NCBI RefSeq assembly: GCF_014201355.1 | Contig: NZ_JACHEG010000010.1 | Coordinates: forward strand, 1-64,000 | Direction: 5' to 3' | DNA length: 64,000 nt | From: Aliirhizobium wenxiniae | Lineage (GTDB): Bacteria; Pseudomonadota; Alphaproteobacteria; Rhizobiales; Rhizobiaceae | Part shown: piece after piece, positions 63,749 through 64,000 of the stretch | Layout of the letters: every line of letters begins with the position of its first letter | Position numbering within the stretch: position 1 is the first letter of the stretch | Notes under the pieces: generated by a model | Databases searched by the model: none | The model's input: only the letters and a program-made list of their open reading frames with translations | What the model was told of the DNA's origin: nothing | Program-made: the position numbers and the translations under genes

Positions 63749-64000
63749 ATGGAAGGGACTGCCAACACCGCCGCCGCAACTCAGACCGCGTTTAGCCAGC
63801 TAGGAGCTCTGGCGGTCCATTATGGGCTCTCTTTCATAGGCGCGATCGTCCTGCTTGTCGGTGGCTGGATCCTGTCAGGCTTTATCAGCCGCTGGGCCTA
63901 TAAGGGTTTATCTCGCATCCATGGGATCGACGAGACGCTTGCTCGATTTTTTGAGAAAGTCATTCATTACGGCTTGCTCATTCTCGTTTTCGTGATGGTC
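63749..64000 (+). CDS. small-conductance mechanosensitive channel, N-terminal part
   Basis: The frame runs past the window end (84 residues visible). AAGGAG five bases before the ATG. One hydrophobic helix (LSFIGAIVLLVGGWILSGFI), a charged loop and a second helix starting ViHYGLLILVFVMV match the first helices of small MscS proteins. The pore helix is outside the window. Confidence 0.85.
   Translation, partial: MEGTANTAAATQTAFSQLGALAVHYGLSFIGAIVLLVGGWILSGFISRWAYKGLSRIHGIDETLARFFEKVIHYGLLILVFVMV

Overview
The window looks like a replicon of a Rhizobiaceae alphaproteobacterium (Rhizobium, Agrobacterium or Neorhizobium type). The reasons are moderately high GC with strong G/C third-position bias, a RIME-like intergenic mosaic element at 28841-28985, many solute ABC-transporter operons each paired with a LacI, GntR or LysR regulator, and FixJ-type, HWE-kinase and CHASE2 signalling proteins. 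This assignment is inferred from gene content; no rRNA or intact tRNA is present to confirm it.

Layout. 1-7 kb: two Fic proteins, a CYTH-CHAD protein, a NUDIX hydrolase and a large tyrosine-recombinase-like protein followed by a weak tRNA-like remnant. 7.3-12.7 kb: detoxification-type enzymes (beta-class GST, exported alpha/beta hydrolase, SDR, MBL-fold hydrolase) with an AraC regulator. 12.9-25.5 kb: signalling and osmotic stress (MASE1-PAS histidine kinase with a lone receiver, a FixJ-like regulator, a soluble kinase, Rrf2, two MscS channels, a CBS protein) with a cupin / NAD(P)-binding / hydrolase operon in the middle. 25.6-26.3 kb: VapBC.

26.4-34.5 kb: one plus-strand operon consisting of a LacI regulator with two 14-bp operators 22 bp apart, a sugar ABC importer, a GH63-like glycosylglycerate hydrolase and a MOFRL-type glycerate kinase. 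Together they predict uptake of glucosyl- or mannosylglycerate, hydrolysis to hexose plus glycerate, and phosphorylation of glycerate. 34.8-43.3 kb: a GntR-controlled ureide operon (ureidoglycolate lyase AllA, PuuE-type allantoinase, polar amino-acid-type ABC importer, epimerase, SDR), then LysR and a VOC protein. 43.9-47.9 kb: a 1336-residue PAS/GAF HWE kinase.

48.0-58.1 kb is a decayed accessory island: an IS3 copy with two frameshifts and a nonsense codon, then a prophage remnant. The remnant holds a serine recombinase with two frameshifts, a tail/SGNH gene with several frameshifts, an endolysin fragment, a repeated GTACG-N4-CGTAC dyad, several tiny membrane proteins, a tandem Rmf-like protein and a trypsin-like protease next to a small membrane protein. 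It is cut off by a broken Tn3-family transposon. 58.3-62.2 kb: a FecR-domain exported protein with a 122-residue Gly-Asn tract encoded by 61 hexamers, followed by a CHASE2-GGDEF-EAL protein whose GGDEF is degenerate. 63-64 kb: a frameshifted gamma-glutamylcyclotransferase-like gene, a conserved small protein, and the start of another MscS channel.

The most interesting stretches are the glycosylglycerate operon, the FecR/(GN)n/CHASE2 pair, and the small-gene cargo of the prophage remnant. Frameshifts cluster at 48-58 kb and 63 kb while 7-48 kb is clean, so decay is more likely than uniform sequencing error, although single-base errors at each site cannot be excluded from sequence alone.
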